From Marinagarivorans cellulosilyticus (lineage in GTDB: Bacteria > Pseudomonadota > Gammaproteobacteria > Pseudomonadales > Cellvibrionaceae), in the NCBI RefSeq assembly GCF_021655555.1, contig NZ_AP023086.1, positions 2,262,685 through 2,326,684 on the forward strand: a stretch of 64,000 nucleotides of DNA, written 5' to 3'. The notes below the pieces were generated by a model. The model was given only the letters and a program-made list of their open reading frames with translations, made no database searches and was not told the origin of the DNA. A program made the position numbers and the translations under genes. Positions 42,859 through 51,468 of this stretch are shown piece after piece (the first letter of the stretch is position 1; each line of letters starts with the position of its first letter).

Positions 42859-43512
42859 ATGCAAGAGCTCAGTTTGATCGAAACCCGCGTTGTTGGTTGT
42901 TTAATTGAAAAAGCCATTACAACACCGGATCAGTATCCGTTGTCTTTAAATAGTTTAACTAATGCTTGTAATCAAAAAAGTAATCGAGACCCTGTTGTTG
43001 AGTTTGAAGAGGTTGATGTGCAAGAGGCTCTGGATAGCCTGATTGCTCAGAACTTGGCTTCTGAGGTTCGTTCCGGCGCGCGTGTTGCCAAGTATCAACA
43101 TCGCTTTGGTACTAGTGAATTTGCAGAGGTGCGTTATAACGATAAAGAAATTGCTGTGTTGTGTTTGCTTTTTTTGCGTGGCGCGCAAACTCCTGGGGAG
43201 CTACGAACTCGCTCTGCACGATTATGCTCCTTTAAAGATGTTAGTGATGTGGAGTTGGTATTAACAAAGCTGTCTGATCATGCTGGAGGTCCATTTGTTC
43301 AAAAGTTACCTCGTGAACCAGGGAAGCGTGAGAACCGCTGGGCCCATTTGTTTAGTGCTGAGCTAAATGTTGATGCTCGAGCAGGCTCTGATGAGGTTGC
43401 ACTGCCTAATACGACACTATCAGCTAGGGTCGAGTCGTTGGAAGGTGAGCTTGCGGAGCTAAAGGCTGCATTTTTAGATCTTAAGGCTCAATTTGACGAT
43501 TTAATGGCTTAA
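42859..43512 (+). CDS. yceH: YceH/DUF480 family protein
   Basis: A 217-residue winged-helix-like protein of the UPF0502/YceH family. The start MQELSLIETRVVGCLIEKAITTPDQYPLSLNSLTNACNQKSNRDPV is the family signature and is preceded by a GAGGGG ribosome site; ATG 42844 in frame is too close to it to be likely. A C-terminal coiled coil (ARVESLEGELAELKAAFLDL) follows. Function unknown; DNA binding is suggested by the fold. Confidence 0.9.
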   Translation: MQELSLIETRVVGCLIEKAITTPDQYPLSLNSLTNACNQKSNRDPVVEFEEVDVQEALDSLIAQNLASEVRSGARVAKYQHRFGTSEFAEVRYNDKEIAVLCLLFLRGAQTPGELRTRSARLCSFKDVSDVELVLTKLSDHAGGPFVQKLPREPGKRENRWAHLFSAELNVDARAGSDEVALPNTTLSARVESLEGELAELKAAFLDLKAQFDDLMA

Positions 43513-43529
43513 TGCAGCGCTTTATTGCG

Positions 43530-44258
43530 CTATTTTATGCTGTCATACCCTATGAGTAATTGCTCCCAATCTTGTTGTTCAAAAGCAAACTGGGAGCAGC
43601 GCCCAAGCTCTTTATTGAGTGAGCGAAAAAGGCGCCCGAGGTTTTGAGCTGTCCAGCTTGTTTTATTTTGTGCATCTGTTTGTAACTTGGCGCGGTCAAA
43701 ATCAATAAGCCAAATCTTTCCTTGCTTGTCGCGCATGATGTTATGACAGTTTAAATCGGCGTGATAAACCCCGTGTTGGTGAAAATAGCCAATAGTCATA
43801 CCCACATTGCGCCATTCTTGTGCGCTCAAGCGGTGCTTTTGCAAGTGTTGGAATAAGTCTCTGGCGTTGGGGATTTGCTTCATAAGGATATCGGCGCGAT
43901 ACCAGAGACCTTTTCTGGCAATTAGCCCAGCAATGGGCGTCGGCGCGGGCAACCCCCAATTGTTAAGTTTCTGAAGAATTTCCAATTCAGCATAAACCCG
44001 AGTGTTTTTGAGGCCGCTAAAAGCGTAAGTGTCGCGCATGATATGGCGTACCATGCCACCGCGATAATAATGCCGTAGCACGTAATGATCACTGTTGTTC
44101 TGGATGAAGTAGGTCGTGCTACGGCCGGAGCTTTGGCCGGTAATGGCTTTTTGCTGTTGCCAGTAACGGGGCGAAAACCAATCTTGAGTTATATCTACTG
44201 CGCCATTGGTGCAGTCCAGCAGGTGAAGGTTTCGTGAGAGTTTGGCAATACTAGGCAC
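43530..44258 (-). CDS. kdkA: 3-deoxy-D-manno-octulosonic acid kinase
   Basis: A 242-residue Kdo kinase of the WaaP/RIO-like protein-kinase fold, which phosphorylates the Kdo residue of lipid A-core. Visible are GRSTTYFIQNN with YVLRHYYRGGMVRHIMRD (KdkA hallmark), the catalytic YHADLNCHNIM (HxDxxxxN) near 165, and IWLIDFDRAKL with the metal-binding DFD near 190. Gram-negatives with a single, phosphorylated Kdo use it. It is convergent with yceH. Confidence 0.93.
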   Translation of the reverse strand: MPSIAKLSRNLHLLDCTNGAVDITQDWFSPRYWQQQKAITGQSSGRSTTYFIQNNSDHYVLRHYYRGGMVRHIMRDTYAFSGLKNTRVYAELEILQKLNNWGLPAPTPIAGLIARKGLWYRADILMKQIPNARDLFQHLQKHRLSAQEWRNVGMTIGYFHQHGVYHADLNCHNIMRDKQGKIWLIDFDRAKLQTDAQNKTSWTAQNLGRLFRSLNKELGRCSQFAFEQQDWEQLLIGYDSIK

Positions 44259-44632
44259 TTGGTAATCCTATTGCAGCTTAATACATGTGCTGATGCGGGT
44301 TGATACTGGAGTTGCCGCCAGTGAGGCTAAAATACTGCCCATTAGGCGGCTCGTAGCTGGCACCGCCAATGCCTATAATACGGTAAAGGAAGCGGGAGCA
44401 CAGCAGTAACGTGAATGCCACGGTTAAAACCATACAGTACGTGCTTAGTCACTCTAGGGCTCGCCATGTAGGGGGAATACCGCTTTTGGCTTTTCAGTTG
44501 TTGGGCTGTCGTCAAAGCAAAAAGCAGTAAGATAATACCCCTGCAATATGAGAAACTAATAAGAGCTATTGCGCCTGTTGTTAATACTAAATCGTTTGTA
44601 ATAGCAAAAAATACACGCAAGAAAGTTGCCCA
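44259..44632. other. Intergenic region between kdkA and the PsiE-family gene
   Basis: A 374-bp stretch on the same strand as its neighbours. A 92-codon frame (44342-44620) starts at TTG with a poor ribosome site and one hydrophobic stretch; I cannot support it as a gene. A short CTTAC/TTGG-type pairing is not convincing. Nothing else is seen. Confidence 0.4.
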
Positions 44633-45076
44633 TCAATCCACATGGTTTTCGCGGGGCAGTTTATGAATTAGCCAATAGCCAATGCTCATCGCTAAGGTGA
44701 CTGCTGCTATGGCATAAATGTATTGGGGCTCTACGGTATTAATATCTAAGATAATCACTTTTCGCGCTATAGCCATTAAAGCGGTAGCCAATACGATCTT
44801 GACGTGTATAGCGTCGTCACGTAGGTAAATTGTGATGTTGATTAAGATTTCTATCGCAATAAGCACGGCCATAAAGGCGCCAAAAGTAGCTAACATATCG
44901 GATATTGTGAGTATCAAGAATGGGGGTGTAACTAGGCGCTGGTAGAGTGTCCAGCCGACATCGACGACGCCCATGATAATCACAAACACCATTAATATAG
45001 CTAAGCCTTTAACACAAATTCGCACAACTTGATAAAGGCGAGATATTAACGGGTCAGAGTCTTCAAGGTTTTTCAT
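44633..45076 (-). CDS. PsiE-family membrane protein
   Basis: A 147-residue integral membrane protein with four hydrophobic helices (about 18-40, 55-80, 92-110, 118-138), of the phosphate-starvation-inducible PsiE family; the segment ISDMLATFGAFMAVLIAIEILINITIYLRDD is characteristic. Function unknown even in E. coli. There is no visible Pho box directly upstream. The stop TGA overlaps nothing. Confidence 0.8.
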   Translation of the reverse strand: MKNLEDSDPLISRLYQVVRICVKGLAILMVFVIIMGVVDVGWTLYQRLVTPPFLILTISDMLATFGAFMAVLIAIEILINITIYLRDDAIHVKIVLATALMAIARKVIILDINTVEPQYIYAIAAVTLAMSIGYWLIHKLPRENHVD

Positions 45077-45509
45077 ACTTATCCATATAAAAGGGGCTTA
45101 TTGCTGCTGGCAGTTGGCTCAAAGCCACAGCTTGCATTGCAATAAGCGCTTGTGAAGGAATTTTTCATGACGCTTGCGCTGGACGCCAGCGTACCGCTAA
45201 ACAAGAATGTTGTAAAACGAGCACTTACGAGCACAGTCGTTTTCCGTGTTCTGGCATGTTGTACTTAAAGTAGTTGCCTTGAGGGCGCCGCGCAATGTGC
45301 GAATCCATAGGCTTATTGTGATGGTGAGTGGCCAAAAAACAAACAAAAAATAGAAGGTGGAGCTTAAAAAGACAGCGATATAGTTAAGTGCAGTGGTATT
45401 GCTTTTCTACAAAAACAATACATTGTGTATAGTAACGCCCACTGATACAAGGCTGATAAATCAGTCTATTATTTGATGCATCGTACTGAATCTGGAGTCG
45501 CCCCCTTAT
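45077..45509. other. 433-bp promoter region of the mrp operon
   Basis: Divergent genes, so promoters for both psiE-like and mrp must lie here. Visible are a GCTGG/CCAGC hairpin near 45178-45195 and AT-rich sequence with TTGCTT and TATAGT boxes near 45400-45432, but their spacing is poor. No coding potential or regulator site is clear. Confidence 0.45.
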
Positions 45510-48305
45510 ATGAACCTTCTATGGGTCGTACTATTGCCGCTACTGGGCACACTGGTCCCGTTATTAACAGAGCGTTTTGGTCGCAATATTTGTGCGTTTA
45601 GTGTTGCACTTTTGCCTGCTTGGTCATTAATTTTAGTGTTGATGCACGCACCAGATATATTTAATGGCGAATTTATTCGGCAAACCATTGAGTGGATCCC
45701 GTCGATGGGACTGGAGCTAGCCTTTCGAATCGATGGCTTATCACTGCTGTTTTTGTTGCTGATACTGGGTATCGGGTTATTGGTAATTTTGTATGCCCGC
45801 TATTACCTCTCGCCGAAAGACTCGATGGGGCGATTCTATGCTTACCTTATCCTTTTTATGTCAGCCATGGTTGGCATTGTTCTATCAAACAACTTGATTC
45901 AATTGTGGATGTTTTGGGAGCTAACAAGTATTAGCTCGTTCTTGTTGATTAGCTTTTGGTCGCATACCACTGAAGCCCGAAAGGGTGCGAGAATGGCGTT
46001 AACAGTGACAGGTGCTGGAGGGTTAGCGCTACTGGGTGGGCTGTTACTGATTGGTAATATTGTAGGCAGTTACGACTTAGATACGGTATTAGCTAGCGGG
46101 GATCTTATTCGCTCGCACGGTTATTACCCCATCGCTTTGATATTAGTATTACTAGGTGCGTTCACTAAATCTGCGCAATTTCCTTTTCATTTTTGGCTAC
46201 CGCATGCCATGGCAGCGCCCACGCCTGTCAGTGCTTACTTGCATTCGGCCACAATGGTAAAGGCTGGCATTTTCTTGATGGCTCGCTTTTACCCTGCGCT
46301 AGCTGGCACCGACCTTTGGTTTATTGTTGTTAGCCTTACAGGTTTAACTACATTGCTTCTGGGGGCTTATATTGCTTTATTTAAGCATGACCTCAAGGGG
46401 TTACTTGCCTATTCTACGATTAGCCATCTTGGCTTAATTACGCTGCTATTAGGGTTGAACTCAGACCTCGCAGCCGTAGCCGCGGTATTTCATATTATCA
46501 ACCATGCAATTTTTAAGGCCTCATTGTTTATGGCTGCGGGTATTATTGATCATGAGTCAGGCTCGCGAGATATGCGCAAGCTCAATGGGCTATGGAAATA
46601 TATGCCTTATACTGCGACGTTGGCTATTGTGGCGGCGCTTTCGATGGCAGGCGTGCCGTTACTTAACGGCTTTTTATCAAAAGAAATGTTCTTTGCTGAA
46701 ACGCTGAATCAAAGCGTGTTGGGGTCGTTGTCTTGGGTTATTCCTATGCTGGCGACTATCGGCGCTGCTTTTTCAGTTGCTTATTCTTTGCGCTTTATTC
46801 ACGATGTATTTTTTAATGGTCAACCTATAGGTTTACCAAAGACGCCAAAAGAACCACCTCGTTACGTGAGAATACCGGTCGAAGTTCTTGTAGCGCTTTG
46901 TTTGTTGGTCGGCATATTCCCTGCGTTTGTTATTGAGGATTTGTTAAATATAGCGTCCTTAGCCATGCTTATTGATTATGTTCCGGTACACAATTTGGCA
47001 ATATGGCACGGGTTTAATATCCCTTTGTTGATGAGTTTATTAGCCATGGTGGGCGGCATTATCATTTACTACAACCGGCGCCACCTTTTTGAGTTTCAGT
47101 CACATTTTCATCAGCCGGATGCAAAGTATATTTTTGAAGGTGCGGTTCAAGCGGTAGTTAATTATTGCCAGCGCATAATCAAAATGTTTGAAAACGGTTC
47201 GTTACAGCGGTACGTTTTTTTACTGTTGATATCCACGCTGGTTATGGCTTCGTACCCGCTATTGGATTTAACGAAAAATGCAGGTTCTTTACCGTTAACC
47301 CCCTATAACGGTGCGGCAATAATCGGCGCTTTATTAATGGTGCTAAGTGCTGTAGCCACGGTGATATGGCACAGGCGACGCTTTCTGGCGCTAATATACC
47401 TGTCTGTGGTTGGTTTGTTTGTATCCTTAGCGTTTGCGTTATTCTCCGCGCCTGATTTAGCCCTTACGCAGCTGTCTGTCGAAATCGTTACCATTATTTT
47501 GTTGCTGTTGGCGTTATTCTTTTTGCCGCAAAGTACACAAAAGGAGTCGACAAACCGGCGTTTAAGCGTAGATCTATTAGTTTCTGGTTTGATTGGCTGC
47601 GTAATGGGAACCATCTGTTATGCCATGTTAACGACACCTTTGAATACTATTTCAGACTTCTTTATTACCAATAGTAAAACCGGTGGTGGCGGTACGAATG
47701 TCGTTAACGTCATTCTGGTTGACTTCAGGGGCTTTGATACCCTTGGTGAGATTGTTGTGTTAGGTATAGCGGCATTAGGTATTTTTAAGCTGATTGCCAA
47801 AATGCGCATTTCTATGTCGACACGTGATGATAAAGGCCGTGCATGGAGTAATGATCCGCGCCCAATGATGCTAGAAATGGTATCGCAGAGCCTTTTACCT
47901 TTGGCGCTGCTCGTTTCAGCGTATATTTTCTTGCGTGGCCACAATATGCCTGGCGGCGGCTTTATTGCGGGCTTAATAACGGCCGTAGCCATTATTCAGC
48001 AATATATAGCGCACGGGGTTCAGTGGATAAAGCCAAGAGTTAATATCGACTATCAGTGGGTTATTGCTAGCGGGATACTCATTGCTACGGTGACAGGGTT
48101 GGGTAGCTGGATCTTTGGCGAACCGTTTCTATCAACGTGGTTCGATTATTTTGAATTACCCTGGGTTGGCAAATTTGAACTCGCCAGCGCATTGCTATTT
48201 GATTTAGGGGTGTACCTGACGGTGGTTGGTGCCGTTATGCTGATATTGGCTAATTTGGGTAGGTTAACCACCAGTGAACGTGTTGACGTTCAGGAGAACG
48301 ATTAA
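45510..48305 (+). CDS. mrpA: Mrp antiporter, fused MrpA-MrpB
   Basis: A 931-residue fusion of the MrpA (about 1-780) and MrpB (about 790-931) subunits of the Mrp-type sodium/proton antiporter, an inner-membrane complex related to complex I. MrpA carries about twenty membrane helices; HFWLPHAMAAPTPVSAYLHSATMVKAGIFL and LGLITLLLGLNSDLAAVAAVFHIINHAIFKASLFMAAGIIDHE give the proton-channel residues. The B part has LPLALLVSAYIFLRGHNMPGGGFIAGLI. A and B are often fused in gammaproteobacteria (MnhAB). First gene of a six-gene operon. Confidence 0.95.
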   Translation: MNLLWVVLLPLLGTLVPLLTERFGRNICAFSVALLPAWSLILVLMHAPDIFNGEFIRQTIEWIPSMGLELAFRIDGLSLLFLLLILGIGLLVILYARYYLSPKDSMGRFYAYLILFMSAMVGIVLSNNLIQLWMFWELTSISSFLLISFWSHTTEARKGARMALTVTGAGGLALLGGLLLIGNIVGSYDLDTVLASGDLIRSHGYYPIALILVLLGAFTKSAQFPFHFWLPHAMAAPTPVSAYLHSATMVKAGIFLMARFYPALAGTDLWFIVVSLTGLTTLLLGAYIALFKHDLKGLLAYSTISHLGLITLLLGLNSDLAAVAAVFHIINHAIFKASLFMAAGIIDHESGSRDMRKLNGLWKYMPYTATLAIVAALSMAGVPLLNGFLSKEMFFAETLNQSVLGSLSWVIPMLATIGAAFSVAYSLRFIHDVFFNGQPIGLPKTPKEPPRYVRIPVEVLVALCLLVGIFPAFVIEDLLNIASLAMLIDYVPVHNLAIWHGFNIPLLMSLLAMVGGIIIYYNRRHLFEFQSHFHQPDAKYIFEGAVQAVVNYCQRIIKMFENGSLQRYVFLLLISTLVMASYPLLDLTKNAGSLPLTPYNGAAIIGALLMVLSAVATVIWHRRRFLALIYLSVVGLFVSLAFALFSAPDLALTQLSVEIVTIILLLLALFFLPQSTQKESTNRRLSVDLLVSGLIGCVMGTICYAMLTTPLNTISDFFITNSKTGGGGTNVVNVILVDFRGFDTLGEIVVLGIAALGIFKLIAKMRISMSTRDDKGRAWSNDPRPMMLEMVSQSLLPLALLVSAYIFLRGHNMPGGGFIAGLITAVAIIQQYIAHGVQWIKPRVNIDYQWVIASGILIATVTGLGSWIFGEPFLSTWFDYFELPWVGKFELASALLFDLGVYLTVVGAVMLILANLGRLTTSERVDVQEND

Positions 48306-48670
48306 TGGAAGCCATTTATGCCTTTTGTGTTGGCATATTGACCACGTGCGGGTTCTTCCTTGTTTTAAGGGGGCGCACGTTTACCGTTGTTATTGGGTTA
48401 ACGTTGCTGTCTTATGCGGTAAACCTATTCTTATTTGCTAGCGGCCGCCTTAAACTTAATGGTGCTGCCGTGCTTGGGCAGTCAGCCGAATACAGTGATC
48501 CATTGCCGCAAGCGTTGGTACTAACGGCGATTGTTATTGGTTTTGCCATGACTGCATTTGTGGTGATTTTGGCGATGCGTTCGCGGGCTGATCAGGGTAA
48601 TGATCATGTTGACGGGAACCCCCCTGAGCAGTTGCCTAAATATAGCGCTAAAGACAAGAGGGGGAATTAA
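48305..48670 (+). CDS. mrpC: Mrp antiporter subunit C
   Basis: A 121-residue NuoK-like membrane subunit with three helices (about 5-25, 28-45, 76-95). It contains LRGRTFTVVIGLTLLSYAVNLFLFA and SDPLPQALVLTAIVIGFAMTAFVVIL, the latter holding the conserved Glu-to-Asp region near the proton path. It starts by sharing 1 nt with the end of mrpA, so translation is coupled, and ends overlapping mrpD. Confidence 0.95.
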   Translation: MEAIYAFCVGILTTCGFFLVLRGRTFTVVIGLTLLSYAVNLFLFASGRLKLNGAAVLGQSAEYSDPLPQALVLTAIVIGFAMTAFVVILAMRSRADQGNDHVDGNPPEQLPKYSAKDKRGN

Positions 48671-50190
48671 TGCAGCATTTGCCTATTCTTCCAATTTTAA
48701 TTCCGATGCTGGCGGCTGTTGTAATGCTGTTGCCGCCATTAAGTCATTCAATTGACCGGCACCGTCTTTTTGCGGTTCCTGTTATGCTTTTGCTTGTCGT
48801 TTCGTCTGCTTTGCTGTTACTTAAATGTCATCACAATGGGGGGCAAATGTATGTGTTAGGTGGTTGGCAACCGCCTTTTGGCATAGTTTTGGTGGCGGAT
48901 AGGCTGTCGGCGTTAATGGTATTGTTAACCTCTGTGCTGGGGTTAGGGGCGCAACTTTACGCCTGTGCTGGCGACGATAAAGAGGGGATGTATTTTCACC
49001 CGTTGTTTATGTTTCAAATAATGGGGGTCAATGGCGCATTTTTGACGGGCGACATTTTTAACCTTTTTGTTTTCTTTGAAGTATTGCTGATCGCATCATA
49101 CGCATTACTAATACATGGCGGCGGTAAGCAAAAAACGAAAGCCAATGTGCATTATGTAGTTTTGAATTTAGTGGGTTCGAGCATTTTCTTGTTTGCGCTT
49201 GGTACTTTATATGGGACGGTTGGTTCATTAAATATTGAAGATATGGCTAATAAAGTCCCTCTGTTAGGTGAGCAGGAGCAATCTTTAGCTAAAGCCGGTG
49301 GACTATTGTTATTGGTTGTCTTCGGCTTAAAAGCCGCATTGTTACCTTTGCATTTTTGGTTACCCAAAACTTACGCGGCAGCGAGCGCGCCAGTGGCTGC
49401 ATTATTTGCCATTATGACTAAGGTTGGTGTCTATAGTATTTTAAGGGTGCATACGACGATTTTTGGAGAGGGTGCGGGAGCCTTGGCGGATATTACCATA
49501 CCTTGGTTGTGGCCCTTGGCGCTGCTCACTGTAGCCTTTGGTGCAGTGGGTGTGCTTGCAAGCCCCAGCTTACGTTTAACAACTTCTAACTTGGTGGTTG
49601 TTTCGGTGGGTTCGCTTTTATTGGCCGTTGCTATGCAGCGCGAAGCGGCTACTTCTGCAGCCCTTTACTATATGCTCCACTCCACTTTGATTACAGGTGC
49701 CTTATTCTTGCTCTCGGATATTATCGGCAAGCAACGTGGCAAAGCTGAGGATCGATATGTTATTGCGCGTGAAATGAAGCACGCAAAAGTCATTGGTATA
49801 GCATTTTTTATTGCTGCATTGACGGTTGTAGGTATGCCGCCTTTATCGGGTTTTGTCGGCAAGGTGCTCATACTGCAAGCTGCGCAAGGTATGCAGGAAA
49901 TGGTTTGGGTGTGGCCGGTTGTTTTATTGGCTGGGTTGGCAAGTCTAGTGGCCTTATCGCGTGCAGGCACTACTATTTTTTGGCGAGCAGCTGGAGGTGA
50001 TGGCGGGAATGAGGATCGTGTATCCCCGTTAAAATTTATTGCTGTTGCGCTGCTACTGTTTATGTCTCCGTTGTTAGTGATTTTTGGAGGTCCCGTTACT
50101 CACTACACCCAGCTAGCTGCGGTGCAGCTGCACGAAAGGGGGCCGCAAACCGAGGTAACCCTGCCGCAGGAGGGCGCTAATGAATACTAA
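48670..50190 (+). CDS. mrpD: Mrp antiporter subunit D
   Basis: A 506-residue NuoL/M/N-like channel subunit with about fourteen membrane helices. Key elements are the helix pair GDIFNLFVFFEVLLIASYALLI with the conserved Glu, and LKAALLPLHFWLPKTYAAASAPVAALFAIMTKVGVYSILR with the channel Lys. It overlaps mrpC by 1 nt and mrpE by 11 nt, as expected in this operon. Confidence 0.96.
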   Translation: MQHLPILPILIPMLAAVVMLLPPLSHSIDRHRLFAVPVMLLLVVSSALLLLKCHHNGGQMYVLGGWQPPFGIVLVADRLSALMVLLTSVLGLGAQLYACAGDDKEGMYFHPLFMFQIMGVNGAFLTGDIFNLFVFFEVLLIASYALLIHGGGKQKTKANVHYVVLNLVGSSIFLFALGTLYGTVGSLNIEDMANKVPLLGEQEQSLAKAGGLLLLVVFGLKAALLPLHFWLPKTYAAASAPVAALFAIMTKVGVYSILRVHTTIFGEGAGALADITIPWLWPLALLTVAFGAVGVLASPSLRLTTSNLVVVSVGSLLLAVAMQREAATSAALYYMLHSTLITGALFLLSDIIGKQRGKAEDRYVIAREMKHAKVIGIAFFIAALTVVGMPPLSGFVGKVLILQAAQGMQEMVWVWPVVLLAGLASLVALSRAGTTIFWRAAGGDGGNEDRVSPLKFIAVALLLFMSPLLVIFGGPVTHYTQLAAVQLHERGPQTEVTLPQEGANEY

Positions 50191-50683
50191 ACCGCGTTTT
50201 CGTTTGCTACCTATGCCGGTGCATTCTTTGCTGCTTTTTGTTGTTTGGTTGCTGCTTAACAACACTGTAGCGCCGGGGCATATTGTTTTAGGTGCTTTTT
50301 TAGCTTTTGTTATCCCTTTGCTTACATCGGGTATGCAAGATCCCCAGCCAAGGTTTCACAAACCTATGGTGACTATCCGCTATGCTCTAATGGTTTTGGG
50401 CGATATCGTTGTGGCAAATTTTGAGGTGGCGGTATTGGTGGTTGGCCCTGCAAAAAAATTGCGCCCGGCTTTTATCGCTGTCCCTTTAAGCCTTGAGCAT
50501 GATCTACCCATCACCATACTCTCTAGTACAGTATCTTTAACGCCAGGCACGGTGAGTGCAGAAGTTTCCGAAGATAAAAAATGGCTGTATGTGCATGTAC
50601 TTAAACTCTCGGATAAAGCTGCGCTTATTGCATTAATCAAACAGCGTTATGAGCAACCGCTTATGGAGATTTTTGAATGTTAA
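50180..50683 (+). CDS. mrpE: Mrp antiporter subunit E
   Basis: A 167-residue subunit. Two membrane helices (about 14-60, LFVVWLLLNNTVAPGHIVLGAFLAFVIPLLT and the following) precede a cytoplasmic domain with ILSSTVSLTPGTVSAEVSEDKKWLYVHVL, the MrpE hallmark. It overlaps mrpD by 11 nt and mrpF by 7 nt. Confidence 0.93.
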   Translation: MNTKPRFRLLPMPVHSLLLFVVWLLLNNTVAPGHIVLGAFLAFVIPLLTSGMQDPQPRFHKPMVTIRYALMVLGDIVVANFEVAVLVVGPAKKLRPAFIAVPLSLEHDLPITILSSTVSLTPGTVSAEVSEDKKWLYVHVLKLSDKAALIALIKQRYEQPLMEIFEC

Positions 50684-50946
50684 ACGCGGCAATAATGGTG
50701 GCGACTGTATTGGTTTGTTCGTCCTTGATGCTTAATTTATGGCGGCTATTTAAAGGGCCTAGCAGGCCCGATCGAATATTGGCATTAGACACAATGTACA
50801 TAAACAGCATTGCATTAATCATTTTGTTTGGCATTTCTGCCGGTACTGCACTCTATTTTGAAGCGGCATTGTTAATTGCCATGCTGGGGTTTGTGAGTAC
50901 TGCTGCAATGTGTAAATACATTCTACGTGGCGACTTGATTGAGTAA
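50677..50946 (+). CDS. mrpF: Mrp antiporter subunit F
   Basis: An 89-residue membrane subunit with three helices. Conserved LWRLFKGPSRPDRILALDTMYINSIALIIL motif with the functionally important Asp, and YFEAALLIAMLGFVSTAAMCKYILRGDLIE at the C-terminus. The start is inside mrpE. Confidence 0.94.
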   Translation: MLNAAIMVATVLVCSSLMLNLWRLFKGPSRPDRILALDTMYINSIALIILFGISAGTALYFEAALLIAMLGFVSTAAMCKYILRGDLIE

Positions 50947-50987
50947 GCGCTTCTTATTTTGGGTAGAAATATAGTTAGGGTTTGATA

Positions 50988-51344
50988 ATGGTATTTTGGG
51001 TTGAGTTAATTGCATCAATACTTTTAGTGGCTGGGGCGGTTTTTGTTTTTGTTGGTTCCTTGGGCCTTGCTAAATTGCCCGATTTTTATACGCGCTTGCA
51101 TGGCCCAACTAAGGCGACAACCTTGGGTATGGGGTGTTTTCTCATTGCCTCAATGATTCTAGTGACCTCTCAGCAAGGCTACTTAAGCTTACATGAGCTT
51201 TTGATTACGTTGTTTTTGCTAATTACAGCACCAGTTACCGCCCATATGCTGGCTAAAACCGCCATGCACCATAAGCTAGATATTCTTGAAAAGACGACGG
51301 ATAAGGATTTATCTGAGCGTGCTCGCGAGCGAATGAACCCTTAG
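50988..51344 (+). CDS. mrpG: Mrp antiporter subunit G
   Basis: A 118-residue subunit with three helices and the characteristic GSLGLAKLPDFYTRLHGPTKATTLGMG block. ATG 50988 is the natural start; TTG 6 nt upstream is in frame. Last gene of the operon, 41 nt after mrpF. Confidence 0.94.
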   Translation: MVFWVELIASILLVAGAVFVFVGSLGLAKLPDFYTRLHGPTKATTLGMGCFLIASMILVTSQQGYLSLHELLITLFLLITAPVTAHMLAKTAMHHKLDILEKTTDKDLSERARERMNP

Positions 51345-51468
51345 ACGCTGCGAAACAGCTTTAACAAGGTATGGGGAAGGGTATTTGGGAGACTTGTTAG
51401 GCCTGTTGTGTGATTTGGCTTGCTGCTTTTTAATAGCAAACCTCTGTCTATTGTTGCGGTTATTACCC

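Noticed and set aside
43513..43535. Small AGCGC/GCGCT hairpin between yceH and kdkA
   Set aside because: Only 5 bp with a weak T-tract; may be a terminator but I could not support it enough.
44342..44620. 92-codon frame between kdkA and the PsiE-family gene
   Set aside because: It needs a TTG start with no convincing ribosome site and gives no recognisable protein apart from one hydrophobic stretch.
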